A stretch of DNA of 64,000 nt from Antennarius striatus (GCF_040054535.1 NC_090793.1:19866001-19930000), one strand, 5' to 3'; shown: positions 8,905 to 21,578, counted from the first letter of the stretch. A program made the numbers and translations. Notes: generated from the sequence alone by a model not told the origin.

Positions 8905-11624
8905 CACGCACACACGCACACATACACACATTTTTGCATGTACATACTGTATGATTGTTGTACCTGCCACAGGTGTAAGATGAGATCATGCACTCAGGAA
9001 TCAAACGGACTAACAAAGAGGACTAACCTGTAAATCCTGTCGGAGCTCCTCCACCAGGCGTCTCTTGAACTTAACCGTGTGTTCCACCGCCCTCAGCCGA
9101 TCCTCTAGCTTCAGCTTCTGCTGGTGCTCCGGGCCTAAAGCAGAAGTTTTCTTAAGGTCAAGGTCAGGATCTCATTTCTATCCCCTTTGCTGCCTGAGTG
9201 ATGTGCTTTTTGTTTCATCTTTCCATCTGTAACGGTTGTGGAGATATTTGGTGGACGGACAGACGGACGGACGGACGCACCGGACTCCCTGACCCTGTTG
9301 AGGGACGTGCGACTGGCTGAGTTGCTGCTGTCTAACACCTGGATGCTGTTCTCCAGAGCTCTGTTCTCCAGCTCCACCTGGTGGATCCTGGCGTCCAGAC
9401 TGTCCCCCTTCCTCCTGAGCTCCTCCCTCTCCTGTGCCGCCTGATGGAAAGCAGACGCGTGATTGGATACGCCGGCGTCTACCTCCAACGGGCGCCGCGT
9501 TCAAAAGGCGTCTGACCTTGGTGATGTAGTACGCCTGGGATCGCTCCTCCTCCTCCTCCTCGCCCTCGGGAGCCGCCGCGGACATCGTCATCACCTCGTA
9601 GCGTCTCCTCATCAGGTCGGCTTTGGACATCTTCTCATTCAGTTCGGTTCTGAGACGGGAGCCGATCGATGGAGGTGATCGATCATGGATTCAGAGGTGC
9701 TAACGTGCGGCGTAGCGAGAACCAGACGCGTTGCGTTTTTTTTTTACCTGATCCTTCGGTTCTCCTGCTCGCTGATCTTCAGCTGCTGCGTGAACATCTC
9801 CCGGCGGGTCTTGATCTCGTTCTCCCTCTCGTTGGCGGCTCTCTGCAGCTCCAGCTTCCTCTTCTCTAAGGTCAGCATGCTGTCCGCCTTGTTGTACAGC
9901 AGATCCCGCTTCCGCTTCACCTCCATGTTCATGATACTGTGGTCCACCATGTGGTCCTGAGGAGGAGGAGCGTGTGAAGTCAACACAGAACACATTCTTC
10001 TTCCAATGGGAAAAACACAAAATATGGAATATTTCCAAAAGTTAGTGCACAGTTTAATACTTCTGATAAAGATGTTACAACTTTAATTAATTTAATTAAG
10101 ATCAAGATATTAAGATATGTAATTTAATTAAGATATTACAGCTTTGAAAAAGCTTTAAGCTTTAAAATATTTTTTAGATTTTAATTAAAATAAAATAATA
10201 TATTGTAAAAAATATTTTCTCCTCAATATTACAGCTATTGAATGAACGGAAAAGCATGTTTTTGCAGGTGTGTAAACACAGACAATGGGTCTGTGTCTGG
10301 GTTATGGGGTGATTGTGGGGCCATTGTCTTGCTGCAGACAATGAAGATCATGTTTCATTATTAAATGTCAGCATTATTGTATATAGTTATATATATCATA
10401 TACATATATAATATATAAATAAAATATATAAATATATTATATATAAAGCTTATAGTTTATGAAAAATATGTGGTTATAATGGGAGTCAATTGGATCATTT
10501 TTGACCATTTTAGGTATTGTGTGTACACAGTGAAAATCTGATATTCTATAACTTCCAATGACAGGCGTTAACAAATTTATAAAATAAAGATGAAAGAAAA
10601 TTACTGGTTAAATTTCATATATTTAGTGTTTTAACTGACTTTTAAATGATTTATTGGGACAGAAACACGTAGAAGCAACAAAAATGTCACTTCTGGGCCC
10701 AAACAATTCCCAAGGGTAAATATAATCTATGACATCACTGTGATGACATCACTTCCCACCTGCTTCCTGAGCCTCATGCTCCTCAGCTCCTTCCCGTAGG
10801 CGCTGCAGAGCAGCAGCAGCTCCTCCAGCTTCCCGTTCAGCTCTCTCCTCCGAGCTCCTGACTTCTCCGTCTCTCTCCTCAAGCAGCGGATGTCGTCCTG
10901 TCAGAGAGGCGTGAGGAGGTGTGATTGGAGGCTCGCCGCGTGAACCCCGCAGACGACTAACCCCAGCCTGACCTCGGACTCCTTCAGCGAGCTGCTGAGC
11001 ATGACGGCCGTCGTCTTCTTCTCCTCCAGAGCTTCGTTCAGCTCGCTGATCTTCGCCTCCAGCGTTTGCTTCTCGTCCGAGCGAACGTCGCCTTGAAGCT
11101 CCGACAGCTTTTTAGCCAGGCTGGCGATCTGGGAGTCCTGGAGGACACGCGGACGAGAAAGGGTTAATGTTAGCGTCGTGGCTCCAAAACAGGAAGTGGT
11201 GTCGTAGGGGACGGGATCAGCTGACCTGTCCCACCGTGGTCCTCTCCTGTCTGGATAACTCCTTCTCCAGTTTGGTGAGCTGGACCTCCAGGTGGGAGAT
11301 GGTGGACCTGGAGCTGGAGACCCGAGTCAGGGACTCTTTCTCCTTCGTTCTGAGGAGGTCCAGCTTCTGCTTGTGACCAAAAAGCTCCGACCTGCAGTCA
11401 CGAAGCTGAACATCCAACTCCTGAGAAGAAAGATGGATGGATGGATGGATGGATTATGGATGGATGGATGGATGGATGGATAGACGGACACCTTGACTGC
11501 CTGCTCCTCCTCCTTGAGCAGCTGCTCCACCTGAGCGACCGTCTCCTCCTCACTGAGGACGTTCTGGGTCACCACCTCCAGCTTCTCCTGCAGCGCCGCG
11601 TTGAAGCCCTGAGCCTTCTTCAGC

Positions 11625-11692
<68 letters not shown>

Positions 11693-14600
11693 AGACTCAT
11701 CCTGGACCAATCATGAAGCCACATGACTTCCTGTTTCCACTGGCCTGCTCGCATTGCCCTTGAGGTCTTTCTTCATCGCCGATATGTTCGAGGTGACGGA
11801 CGCCACGTCGGACGCCGTTCTGTCCCGTAGAGCCTTGCAGCTGTCCAGCTGTGGGACACCAGGTCGTCAGATCTCCGATCTCAACCCAGCCGACACGCGT
11901 CTGGCGGTGAGACACTGACCTCATCCCGCAGCCGGACGCAGTTCTTCTCCTCCTCCTTCAGGTCCAGACGCAGCTTGAAGGCCAGGCGGCTGGAGGAGCT
12001 GATCCTCCTCTCCGTCTCCTTGTTGTTGCTCCTCTGACTCTCCAGCATGTGTTTCCTCTCCGCGATGACGCTGCTCTTCTCTCTCAGGTTCTGATTGGCT
12101 TGAGCGAGGTGCTGGAAGTTGAAGGAACAAAACTGGGAGATGAACCTTCACTCCTCACATTCTACTTGTTTTTATTATTATCGCGGTTTTACCAGTGCAC
12201 ATCTCTGCATCTCCGCGTCCTGCCGCTTCATCTGCTTGATGGTGTTCTCCCATTGGTGGAGGAGCTGCTGCGTCTCCAGGTGGGTCTGCTGTAGATTTTC
12301 TGTAGTTTTATCCAAAGCGATCTGTTCAGAAGTTAGGAGACGGACAAAACCGTGACACCTCCACTGAAACCATAAGAACATAAAGTTCTTCTTACGTTAC
12401 CTGTGTCGACATCGTCTCTGTCAACTCCTTATCGAGTGCTTTGCGCATTCTGTTGGCCTCCAGCGTCTTCTTCTCCACCTCCAGCGTGAGCGACTGCACC
12501 AGGAGAGAACATGAAGCTCATGAAAACCGCTGCTGAAAACAGGATGGAGGTTTCTTTGACTTTACCTTGATCCTCTGCTCATCCTGCTGGACGTATTTCA
12601 TGATGGCCATCATGTCCTCCTCTTTTTGTGCAGACTCCTCTAAAAACTCCTCCATGGTCTGTTTGTTCCACTCCATCTGGTTCCTGAAGTCCTCCAGCGT
12701 CTGTTTGGTCTTGAATATTTGGTTCTGACAATACGAACAAAGTTCACGTTCCACTTTCAGACAACAATAGTCATCACACATGTATGTCACGAATTGGTAG
12801 AAACCTCCTGCATGTTCCTCCTCTCCGCTAAAGATCGCTGGTCCTTCTCCATCTTGGCGATCTCCTGGGACAGATGACCCATCTCCCTTTCTACCAGGGC
12901 TGTCAGGTGTTTCTGCAGCTCCTCTTCTCGTTCCTTCGCCCTGCACAGAGCCTGAATGTAGAAACGCCAAAACCAGACGTTAACTTCACACCCCAATGGA
13001 ATATCTAGAACACAGTTACCAAAGAAACACACACCTACCTCTGTGGTTTTCAGCTCTTGGCCCACGTTTTTCAAGTACTCAGCCATGTACTGCTTTTTGT
13101 CCTTGTTGTTCTCCAGTTGGTTTTCCACTCGCAACAACTGCATCTCTGTGCTACGAATCTGTCAGGATGGGAGATGTGTAACATACATGGAACATGTGTA
13201 AAATAAAGGGGAATTTGAGGCGAAATGAGACCCCAGTTATTTACAAATATTGGTACATTTTACCTGTTGGATCTAGGGTGGCATAATTAATATACAAACT
13301 AAAGCATATACATGCAGTTTGGACTATATAAAGTTAGTGTTTCATTTTGAATTTATTCGTAATTTTTGTGGGGTAACTTGGATAATAATCAGAACCACAA
13401 AGGATAGTAGTAGCTTTTATCAACGTTATAAACAGGTAAATATTAAATAAATTCCAGAACGTGTTCTACTCTTGTTTCATTTAATATATGTAGCCAGGTC
13501 AAATAGACAATGCATTTATAATAAAGCGGTTACACATTTCTTCATGCTGCCTGGTGTTACGTTGTTGGTTGGCCAGTAGGAGTCGCACTTTTAGTTGCGT
13601 CCACGGGACGTTTACCTGGGCTGACGTCTGTTCACGTGGGATGTTAGTGGCGCGAAAGTTACGCATCTGACGTCTGTTCACGTGGGATGTTAGTGGCGCG
13701 AAAGTCACGCATCTCACGTCGGGTCACGTGGGACGTGATTGGCGCGCTACAGTCGCACACTCACTTTGTGGATGAGACAGATGCGGAGCGGAGACAGGTG
13801 GTTATCGCCGAGTTTGAAAAAGACGCCAAATTGACCACGTTGTGGAGGATAAGATTAATTTCTTGGCGTAAGTAATCTTAAGGTTGTTATTTCAGTTTGG
13901 GCATTATATGAAAGAATTATTTTGGTGATGTTGCTGACTGAGTCCGTTTATGCAGAGGGGAGAGCACACCGCTTGACGTGCTTTTCAAGTGTTCGTCGTC
14001 ATTTCTAGAAGTGAAACCCTGTTTAGGATATTAAGGTATGTGTAATAACTACAATGTACTGTGTATCTAAGATGTTTCTGTGATGTTGTATTGCACATGT
14101 AATTTTAGAATGATGCTCAGTAGTGTGTATTTTATTTTATAGAAATTGCCACTACTGTTGTCTTGTCTTGTCTGGTGTTGTCTTGTGAAGGTTAAGTTTT
14201 AGTTTTAATCAAAGTTTTATTTGTTATCTTTTATTTTTCCTTTATTATCCTCCAAATCGTTTCGGGGAGGTAAATGGAAATTTTATTGTTTATGTTTTAA
14301 TAAACTGCCAATTCGACCAAATTTAATGCTGTCCTCTACCTGAGTTGGGGGGGAGAACAGTCGGGAAATAGAACCCACATTTGGGGAGCCCTCAGACTGT
14401 GTGTGTGTCTCGGTGTTGTCCGGCTGGCCACACATAGCCTGGTCACATAACCGCTCCTCTTTTTGGTGTCAGAAGTGGGATTTCCAGGTTGATTTGGCCT
14501 ATAGATTATTTTTTGTGGTTTGATAAGATTTTGGTAGTGCTAGCGCCTAGTAACAAGACAACAGTAGTGGTGAAGAGGAGTTCTGCCCAGCCTGGTGAGA

Positions 14601-17600
14601 GTACCACTGCTACGTGAGGACGAGACGTCAGCAGCACGGGGCTAGGGGACCAGAGAAACAAGAATTCCCAGAGACTGTGAGGTTCAAAAAGAGACATTAC
14701 ATGATGTCGGAAGGGGAAGAAACCCCAGGGGTGTCCATGCCAGTCCAAGTCGGGGGAGAGTCGGCTGCATCATCTGCAGCGAGTGGAGATCACCTGTCAA
14801 GTCTACAGTCACAATTAACTGAGCTGAGTAAAAAACATGATGCTGTGATGTCCAGTATTGCCTCTTTGGGTAATGCACAACCAAGGTCTGTTGTATATGT
14901 ACCAAGAGAAAGGCAGATTGTACCTTTTAATGGTGACTCAGGAAAAGATGCTCAGTCTGTTGATGAGTTTATTGACGAGATAGAAAGGGCAATAAGTCTG
15001 AGAGGTCTAAGGGAAGCTGACCAAGTAGACTTTATCCTGTCACATTTAAGAGGATCTGCCTTAGATGAAATTAAGTTACGCACATATAGACAGGATAAGA
15101 AACCCAGTGATCTGTTTTCATACCTACGGGAGGCGTTTAGAGAGAAACGCACCACACCACAGTTGCTACATGCATTCTACGCGCGCAGACAGTCAGAGGG
15201 AGAAGACCTGAGAGACTATTCGCATGCCCTCTCTCAGCTGTTCAATACCGCGTTACTCACTTCTCCTGACGTTGTTTGTGACCCACAGCTTGCGGTGCGC
15301 GACCAGTTCATTGAAGGTTTGCGTGACTCCACCCTTCGTCGTGAACTCAGGAGGCTCACAAGAGAAAAACCACAATCCAGCCTGGTTGAGGTTAGAGAGG
15401 AGGCTATTATGTGGACCATGGAGGATCGACCCAGAGGTAGCAGTGTGGCGAGGAGTAGAAACATGGTGGGAGATAGACTTGATGGACACCCAGTGAACAG
15501 TGTGTCTGCCCATGACTCTGGAAGTGATTTAACCTTAGCTCTCCAGGAAGTTGTTAAAATGATGGCTGAACAAGGCAAGGCGATTGGAGAGCTGACCAGT
15601 GCCGTACGTGAGCTCACCACTCAGAAAACCAGGCCTAGTGCGACAAGCTTACCTAATAAGCCGAAGGTAACTCCCAGATACACGGAAGATGGCCAGCCTA
15701 TATGCCTAAGGTGTGAAGGAGTAGGCCATATGGCCAGGCAGTGCACTACACGCAGGGCCCAAACTAGTCCAAGGCCTACAGTGCAGGGAAACGAGGATCC
15801 TCGGTTGCAATGAGCCGCGCAATGCGAGGCAGATCGGAAGGCTCACCGCAGACTTTGACTAAAGAAAGGTTTTTGCAGAATGCTGTAGGAAAATGTCCGG
15901 TTGTAGACATTCAGATAGGCGGCATCCCCCTGAAGTGTCTCCTGGATACAGGAAGTAATGTAAGTACTTTGACCGAGCGTTTTTTCAGAAACCACCTACA
16001 TGGAGATGATAAGGACATGCATCATACATCAAAATGGCTAAAAATCACTGCAGCTAACAAACTACCCTTACCGTATCTTGGCTATGTTGAGCTGGATATA
16101 CAAGTCATGGGGATCTCTATTCCTGAATGTGGGTTTTTGATAATCAGAGATGATAATACAACCGACACAAAGGGTCTTGACTCTTGCCCGCCAGGAATAA
16201 TTGGAATGAACATAGCTAAACGGTGCAAGCAGTTGATACTGACTGAGTTTGATGAAGCGCTTGGAGGTGAACTAGACTCGGACTGGCGAGGAGTCTTTCA
16301 ACGTGTACAGGAGGCGGAAGTAGGTGGAAAGACAGTCATGGCTCGTATAGCACAAAAGGACAAGTGTCACTTGCCTGCGCTATCAGTAGTCACGGTGAAT
16401 GTGAGAAACCCTAAGAGAGACTTTGGTGACGCTTCCACTCTGATATTTGAGTCAAGCAATACCCCACTGCCTGGTGGAGTTATTGTAGTACCCACTGTTG
16501 TGTCTGCTAGCAGCCACATTTTCCCAGTGCAAGTAGTTAACGTGTCACCAGTTGATGTTTGGCTCCCACCGAAAGTCAGATTGGGTATTGTGACCCCATG
16601 CCACAGTATTGGAAATGATCTGTGTGAAGTTCAGTTTCAGCGCATATCAGCTACTCATGAAGAAGTAACTGTCAGTCAGAGAGATGTTGAAAAATCAGAC
16701 ACAGAAGTACAGACACTTTTTGATCGGCTGCACATAGGTGGTACACCAGAACAACGAGTAAAGTTAAAAGCCTTGTTGCTGAAATATGCAGATGTTTTTG
16801 CAGTCCACGATGAGGACTTAGGCTATACAGATCGAGTCACACATGAGATCCCTGTAAGGGATGAAACCCCAATTTCCCAGCCTTACAGACGTATCCCACC
16901 AAACCAGTATCAGGAGGTGAGGGATCACATCTCAGAACTGTTGCGCAAGGGAGTTATTCAACAGAGTTCCAGTTCATATGCATCTCCCATAGTCTTGGTC
17001 AGGAAGCCTGATAGTAGTCTAAGGCTATGTGTAGACTACAGGAAGCTGAACCTAAAAACCCGACGTGACGCATTTCCATTGCCCCGTATTGATGAAAGTT
17101 TGGATGCCCTGAGCGGTGCAGAGTTTTTCTCCAGCATTGATCTTGCGAGTGGTTACCATCAAGTTGCTGTCCATGAAAGAGATAGACACAAAACAGCTTT
17201 CATAACTCCGTTTGGCCTTTATGAATATCTGCGAATGCCGTTTGGGTTATGCAATGCGCCTGCAACCTTTCAACGATTAATGCAGGCAACAATGAGTGAT
17301 CTTGTTTTCCAAATGGTCCTGGTTTATTTGGATGACCTGCTAGTGTTTTCACACACTTTTGAAGAACACCTGAAGAGACTGGAAATAGTCCTTAAGAGGT
17401 TAAAGGAGACAGGTTTAAAAGTAAAAGTGGAAAAATGTCACTTTCTTCAGTCTGAGGTCAAGTTTTTGGGTCATCAGGTTTCAGCTCAGGGGGTAGGTAC
17501 TGACCCAGATAAGATCAGTGCAGTGAAGGCTTGGCCCCTTCCGAATAATGTAAAAGAACTCAGATCCTTTTTGGGGTTCTGCAGTTATTACAGAAGGTTC

Positions 17601-20600
17601 ATTAAAGGGTTTTCACAGGTGGCAGGACCTCTCCATGAGGTTGTAAATGCATGTGGTAAAGAGAGGTGCCCAGCTAAGGTCAGCAAATTGTTTGAGACAG
17701 CGTGGACACCTACCTGTGCCCATGCTTTTGAACTACTTAAGGAAGAATTAACCAAGGCTCCCATGCTTGGTTATGCAGACTTCAACTTACCGTTTGTCCT
17801 AGAGACGGATGCTAGTAACCTTGGCTTAGGTGCAGTGTTGTATCAGGTTCAGAGTGGAAAGAAAAAAGTCATAGCTTATGCTAGTCGCAGACTGAGAGGC
17901 GCGGAAAAGAATGACAGAAATTACAGCAGTATGAAATTGGAACTTCTTGCGTTAAAATGGGCTGTAACTGAGAAGTTCAGGAGTTATCTGCTGGGATCCA
18001 AGTTCACAGTCCTAACTGATAACAACCCGCTATGCCACCTTTCTACTGCTAAGTTAGGTGCTATCCAACAGCGCTGGGTTGCACAGTTGGCTGTGTTCGA
18101 TTTTGAAGTCAAGTACCGGCCTGGTCGTTGTAACTCAGCAGCCGATGCTCTCTCTAGACAGCCAGCGTTGAATGAGTCTGATCCTGAGTCGGAGGATGCA
18201 GAATTTGATGGTTGTGTTGCAATTTGTGACAGTCTTAGAACAGGCACGGCTGTAGGGCTAGAGTTGGGGACCGCAGGGGTCGAACACCACCAGGTGAGAC
18301 AATTAAAAGTCTCAGAACCCAATGATGGAGAGAATGGTCTGTTGCATAGTAACACCCCCACGCTCCCTGGTTATACCAAAACTGAACTCCAGACATTGCA
18401 AGCCTCAGACCCAACACTTAGGGTTTTGAAAGCGTTCTGGGATAAGAAACAGAAACCCTCTTTTCAGGAAAGACAAGTTCTACCTGCTCCAGTGCGATCC
18501 CTATTGAAACAATGGCCCAGGTTGACAGAAAAAGATGGACTCTTGTATAGAGAAATGGAGGATGTGAGCCTTGGAAAATGTTTTCAGCTGTTGTTACCTG
18601 CTTGTCTCAGAGAAAAGGTGCTCACCAGTGTGCATAATCAGATGGGCCACCAAGGGATAGAACGCACACTTGGACTTCTAAAGCAGAGATGTTTTTGGGG
18701 AGGTATGCATGAAGAGGTTGAACAATGGGTTAAAAATTGTCAGAGGTGTGTCCTAACTAAACTGCCACAACCCAAGATCCGTGCACCCCAGACTCCATTT
18801 TTAGCGACCCGTCCTCTTGAAGTTGTAGCTGTAGACTACACTACACTTGAACGTGCAAGTGATGGATGTGAAAATGTTCTGGTACTCACCGATGTTTTTA
18901 CCAAGTTCAGTCAGGCGTTCCCGACACGAAATCAGAGAGCTGACACCACTGCTAAAGTTATCTTAAGGGAGTGGTTCATGAAATATGGGGTCCCCGAGCG
19001 CTTGCATTCAGATCAGGGCCGAAATTTTGAGAGTGCTGTTATTGCTGAACTCTGCAGATTGTACGGGGTGAAAAAGACACGTACTACACCTCATCATCCA
19101 CAAGGAAACCCCCAGTGTGAGAGGTTCAACCGAACCTTGCATGACCTCTTGAAAACACTTCCTCCCGAGAAAAAGCGCCGCTGGCCTGAACATCTAGCTG
19201 AATTGGTATACGCCTATAATGCTACCCCACACTCCTCAACTGGTTACTCACCCTACCACATGTTGTTTGGGGTACGACCCCATCTCCCAGTGGATGCTCT
19301 GTTGGGGCAACAAGAAGACAAAGATGAAACTGCAGACTGGCTCGCTGCTCACAGAGAGCGATTGCAGAATGCACATGAGAGAGCACGAGCAGTAGCTGAA
19401 AGAAAAGCTGCAGAAAGAATGGTCCGTCAAAATGCAAAAGTTCACTGTCCACCTGTTGAGATAGGACAGTATGTGTACCTTCGACATCGTCCTCTAGGCA
19501 GAAATAAGATTCAAGATGCATGGTCCTCAAAAGTTTATGAAGTTATTGAGGTACAGGGAACAACATACTCAGTAGTCCCTGTGAATGGAGGTCCCTTGAA
19601 AAGAGTTCATAGGTCTAACCTCCGACTTTGCGTTGAGCCCATTCCATCTCCAAGGCAGGACCACCAAACAAATCTTTCTCCTCACCAGCATGAAGATGAG
19701 GCAGACCCCGAATCCACAGATTCAGACCCTGAATTCCTTTTGGTGGAACAAGTTGAAAATCCTAGTGATCAAGAGTTAGATAACCTAGGAAGCCACCTAG
19801 AAGACGAGACCATAAATGAAACTGGAAGTGAGCGACTGTCAGACGTTGCAGACACGAGCCACAGCCCAGATGAAGACTACTCCCCTCACCTGGAGCAGGT
19901 GATGGAAAGCCCGGGTTTGCCTAGAGAACTGTCAGAGAGACCAGTACCTGTGCCGCGGCAGAGGGTGGAGCCAACCAGTGCAACCCCACCTACACCCGCC
20001 CCGCGTAGAAGTCTTAGAACAACCGCGGGTAAAAATCGAAATCCATTCAACTTGCCTACATCAGCATGTAACACTGTGTCTTTCACGCCAGATGTACTGT
20101 CTCGAGTACTAGCAGGTATGGTGCTTTATACTTCAAAAGTTAATGCAGGAGATGATGTGTAGGAAGTCACCGGGACGTTGACTTCAGGCAGGGGAGAATG
20201 TAGCCAGGTCAAATAGACAATGCATTTATAATAAAGCGGTTACACATTTCTTCATGCTGCCTGGTGTTACGTTGTTGGTTGGCCAGTAGGAGTCGCACTT
20301 TTAGTTGCGTCCACGGGACGTTTACCTGGGCTGACGTCTGTTCACGTGGGATGTTAGTGGCGCGAAAGTTACGCATCTGACGTCTGTTCACGTGGGATGT
20401 TAGTGGCGCGAAAGTCACGCATCTCACGTCGGGTCACGTGGGACGTGATTGGCGCGCTACAGTCGCACACTCACTTTGTGGATGAGACAGATGCGGAGCG
20501 GAGACAGGTGGTTATCGCCGAGTTTGAAAAAGACGCCAAATTGACCACGTTGTGGAGGATAAGATTAATTTCTTGGCGTAAGTAATCTTAAGGTTGTTAT

Positions 20601-21578
20601 TTCAGTTTGGGCATTATATGAAAGAATTATTTTGGTGATGTTGCTGACTGAGTCCGTTTATGCAGAGGGGAGAGCACACCGCTTGACGTGCTTTTCAAGT
20701 GTTCGTCGTCATTTCTAGAAGTGAAACCCTGTTTAGGATATTAAGGTATGTGTAATAACTACAATGTACTGTGTATCTAAGATGTTTCTGTGATGTTGTA
20801 TTGCACATGTAATTTTAGAATGATGCTCAGTAGTGTGTATTTTATTTTATAGAAATTGCCACTACTGTTGTCTTGTCTTGTCTGGTGTTGTCTTGTGAAG
20901 GTTAAGTTTTAGTTTTAATCAAAGTTTTATTTGTTATCTTTTATTTTTCCTTTATTATCCTCCAAATCGTTTCGGGGAGGTAAATGGAAATTTTATTGTT
21001 TATGTTTTAATAAACTGCCAATTCGACCAAATTTAATGCTGTCCTCTACCTGAGTTGGGGGGGAGAACAGTCGGGAAATAGAACCCACATTTGGGGAGCC
21101 CTCAGACTGTGTGTGTGTCTCGGTGTTGTCCGGCTGGCCACACATAGCCTGGTCACATATAAATTAAATGAAATTTAATTATATTTAGTAATTAAATATC
21201 AAATTTGATTTGATATTCATTTAATATCAAATATTTGTCGAATTTACCTATAAATACTGTACATGTTTGTGAACGTTTTTCCTGTGTGATCACATAGTAG
21301 GCATAACTTCGTGTATTGTGTCGCCCCCTGGTGGCTGATTCGGGAACAACAACGTCTTAATTAAAAGTTGACCATCCCACATTACCCTAGTAATCGTTGA
21401 CCTGCGGGTCGTTCCTAACATAAACACCTGTATTGACCTAGTGCTGACGTCACAACGAAGACAACAGTCTTAAACTCACCTTTTCTACCAGCGTCTTGTT
21501 TTCCGCGTTGAGTTCTGGGACGGCTAAGTGATCGTTCCAGCCCATCTCAGACAAAACCGTCTTCATAACGCTCGACAT
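8032..21578 (-). CDS. ccdc39: Coiled-coil domain-containing protein 39 (axonemal 96-nm ruler)
   Basis: CCDC39 pairs with CCDC40 as the ruler that sets the 96-nm repeat of motile-cilium axonemes and docks inner dynein arms and the N-DRC. Twenty coding exons on the - strand: 21578-21480, 13158-13039, 12951-12805, 12724-12566, 12493-12401, 12321-12193, 12111-11920, 11848-11745, 11624-11492, 11420-11226, 11137-10973, 10897-10760, 9956-9748, 9649-9517, 9440-9281, 9134-9028, 8852-8712, 8610-8431, 8339-8251, 8179-8032. All phases agree and give about 946 residues (human about 941). The protein is almost wholly coiled coil. Family-typical stretches include the N-terminal [10 protein letters not shown], the acidic [14 protein letters not shown], and a Ser-rich tail ending SSKK. 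Intron 8 appears to use a GC donor. Intron 1 holds a full LTR element on the opposite strand. Assignment is from remembered human protein sequence. Confidence 0.95.
8876..8933. repeat. (CA)n microsatellite in ccdc39 intron 16
   Basis: An imperfect CA tract immediately upstream (in gene sense) of the acceptor of the exon at 8712-8852. Confidence 0.9.
9957..10759. other. ccdc39 intron 12, AT-rich
   Basis: About 800 bp of AT-rich intron with TATATA runs near 10380-10445. No RNA gene or mobile element was recognised. Confidence 0.6.
11424..11483. repeat. (GGAT)n tetranucleotide repeat in ccdc39 intron 9
   Basis: An imperfect GATG/GGAT tract between the exons at 11492-11624 and 11226-11420. It is likely length-polymorphic. 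Confidence 0.9.
11627..11689. repeat. (CA)n tract forming the ccdc39 exon 9 acceptor region
   Basis: A 63-bp uninterrupted CA tract. On the gene strand it is (TG)n running straight into TAG and the exon start at 11624, replacing an ordinary polypyrimidine tract. Confidence 0.95.
13159..13488. other. ccdc39 intron 1, host portion 3' of the LTR insertion (gene sense)
   Basis: Ordinary AT-rich intron sequence between exon 2 and the gypsy element. The last bases before the LTR (TATA) are repeated after the 3' LTR. Confidence 0.6.
13489..14447 (+). repeat. 5' LTR of the gypsy element
   Basis: 959 bp. It carries a 46-bp tandem repeat near 13621-13752 (two good copies and one degenerate) with CACGTG E-box words, and an AATAAA near 14299. 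Its partner is at 20199-21157. Confidence 0.95.
14614..15813 (+). mobile_element. Gag frame of the gypsy element
   Basis: 399 codons from 14614 (a later in-frame methionine is at 14701). It contains a retrotransposon gag capsid region (about 14890-15400) with [19 protein letters not shown]-like spacing, and a CCHC knuckle ([14 protein letters not shown]) near 15703-15744. The end overlaps the pol start by four bases (ATGA). Nucleocapsid and capsid layout are typical of vertebrate Ty3/gypsy gag. Confidence 0.9.
15810..20162 (+). mobile_element. Pol frame of the gypsy element (PR-RT-RH-IN)
   Basis: A single 1450-codon frame, -1 relative to gag. Domains in order are: protease ([12 protein letters not shown], about residue 49); reverse transcriptase with YLDDLLVF (near 17325); RNase H ([14 protein letters not shown], near 17800); integrase HHCC zinc finger ([13 protein letters not shown] ... 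CQRC, about 18635-18750); and the D,D35E core (VDYT, HSDQGRN, CERFN, about 18830-19135). A GPY/F-like C-terminal region and an acidic, Pro-rich tail follow. The order is the classic gypsy order, unlike the fossil at 105-3640. Confidence 0.95.
20199..21157 (+). repeat. 3' LTR of the gypsy element
   Basis: 959 bp, indistinguishable by eye from the 5' LTR at 13489-14447, and followed by TATAAATT host sequence. Confidence 0.95.
21158..21479. other. ccdc39 intron 1, 5' host portion
   Basis: AT-rich, with short inverted repeats around AATATCAAATTTGAT (near 21196-21230). The donor GTGAG is at 21479-21475 on the - strand. Confidence 0.6.

Larger units (their letters stand above)
13489..21157 (+). 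mobile_element. Whole-looking Ty3/gypsy LTR retrotransposon in ccdc39 intron 1
   Basis: A 7.67-kb element, antisense to ccdc39. LTRs of 959 bp at 13489-14447 and 20199-21157 begin TGTAGCC and end GGTCACA. I saw no difference between them by eye. TATA (or ATATA) flanks both sides as a 4-5-bp target-site duplication. A primer-binding-site-like stretch TGGTGTCAGAAGTGGGA is at 14464-14480, and a purine-rich tract precedes the 3' LTR. Gag and pol frames are long and open, and there is no envelope frame. Identical LTRs imply a very recent insertion. The element looks whole. Confidence 0.95.

Noticed and set aside
11697-11750. GT donor (GCCA|GTGGAA) for ccdc39 exon 8
   Set aside because: It would put exon 9 in the wrong frame, whereas the GC donor preserves the family-like sequence across the junction.
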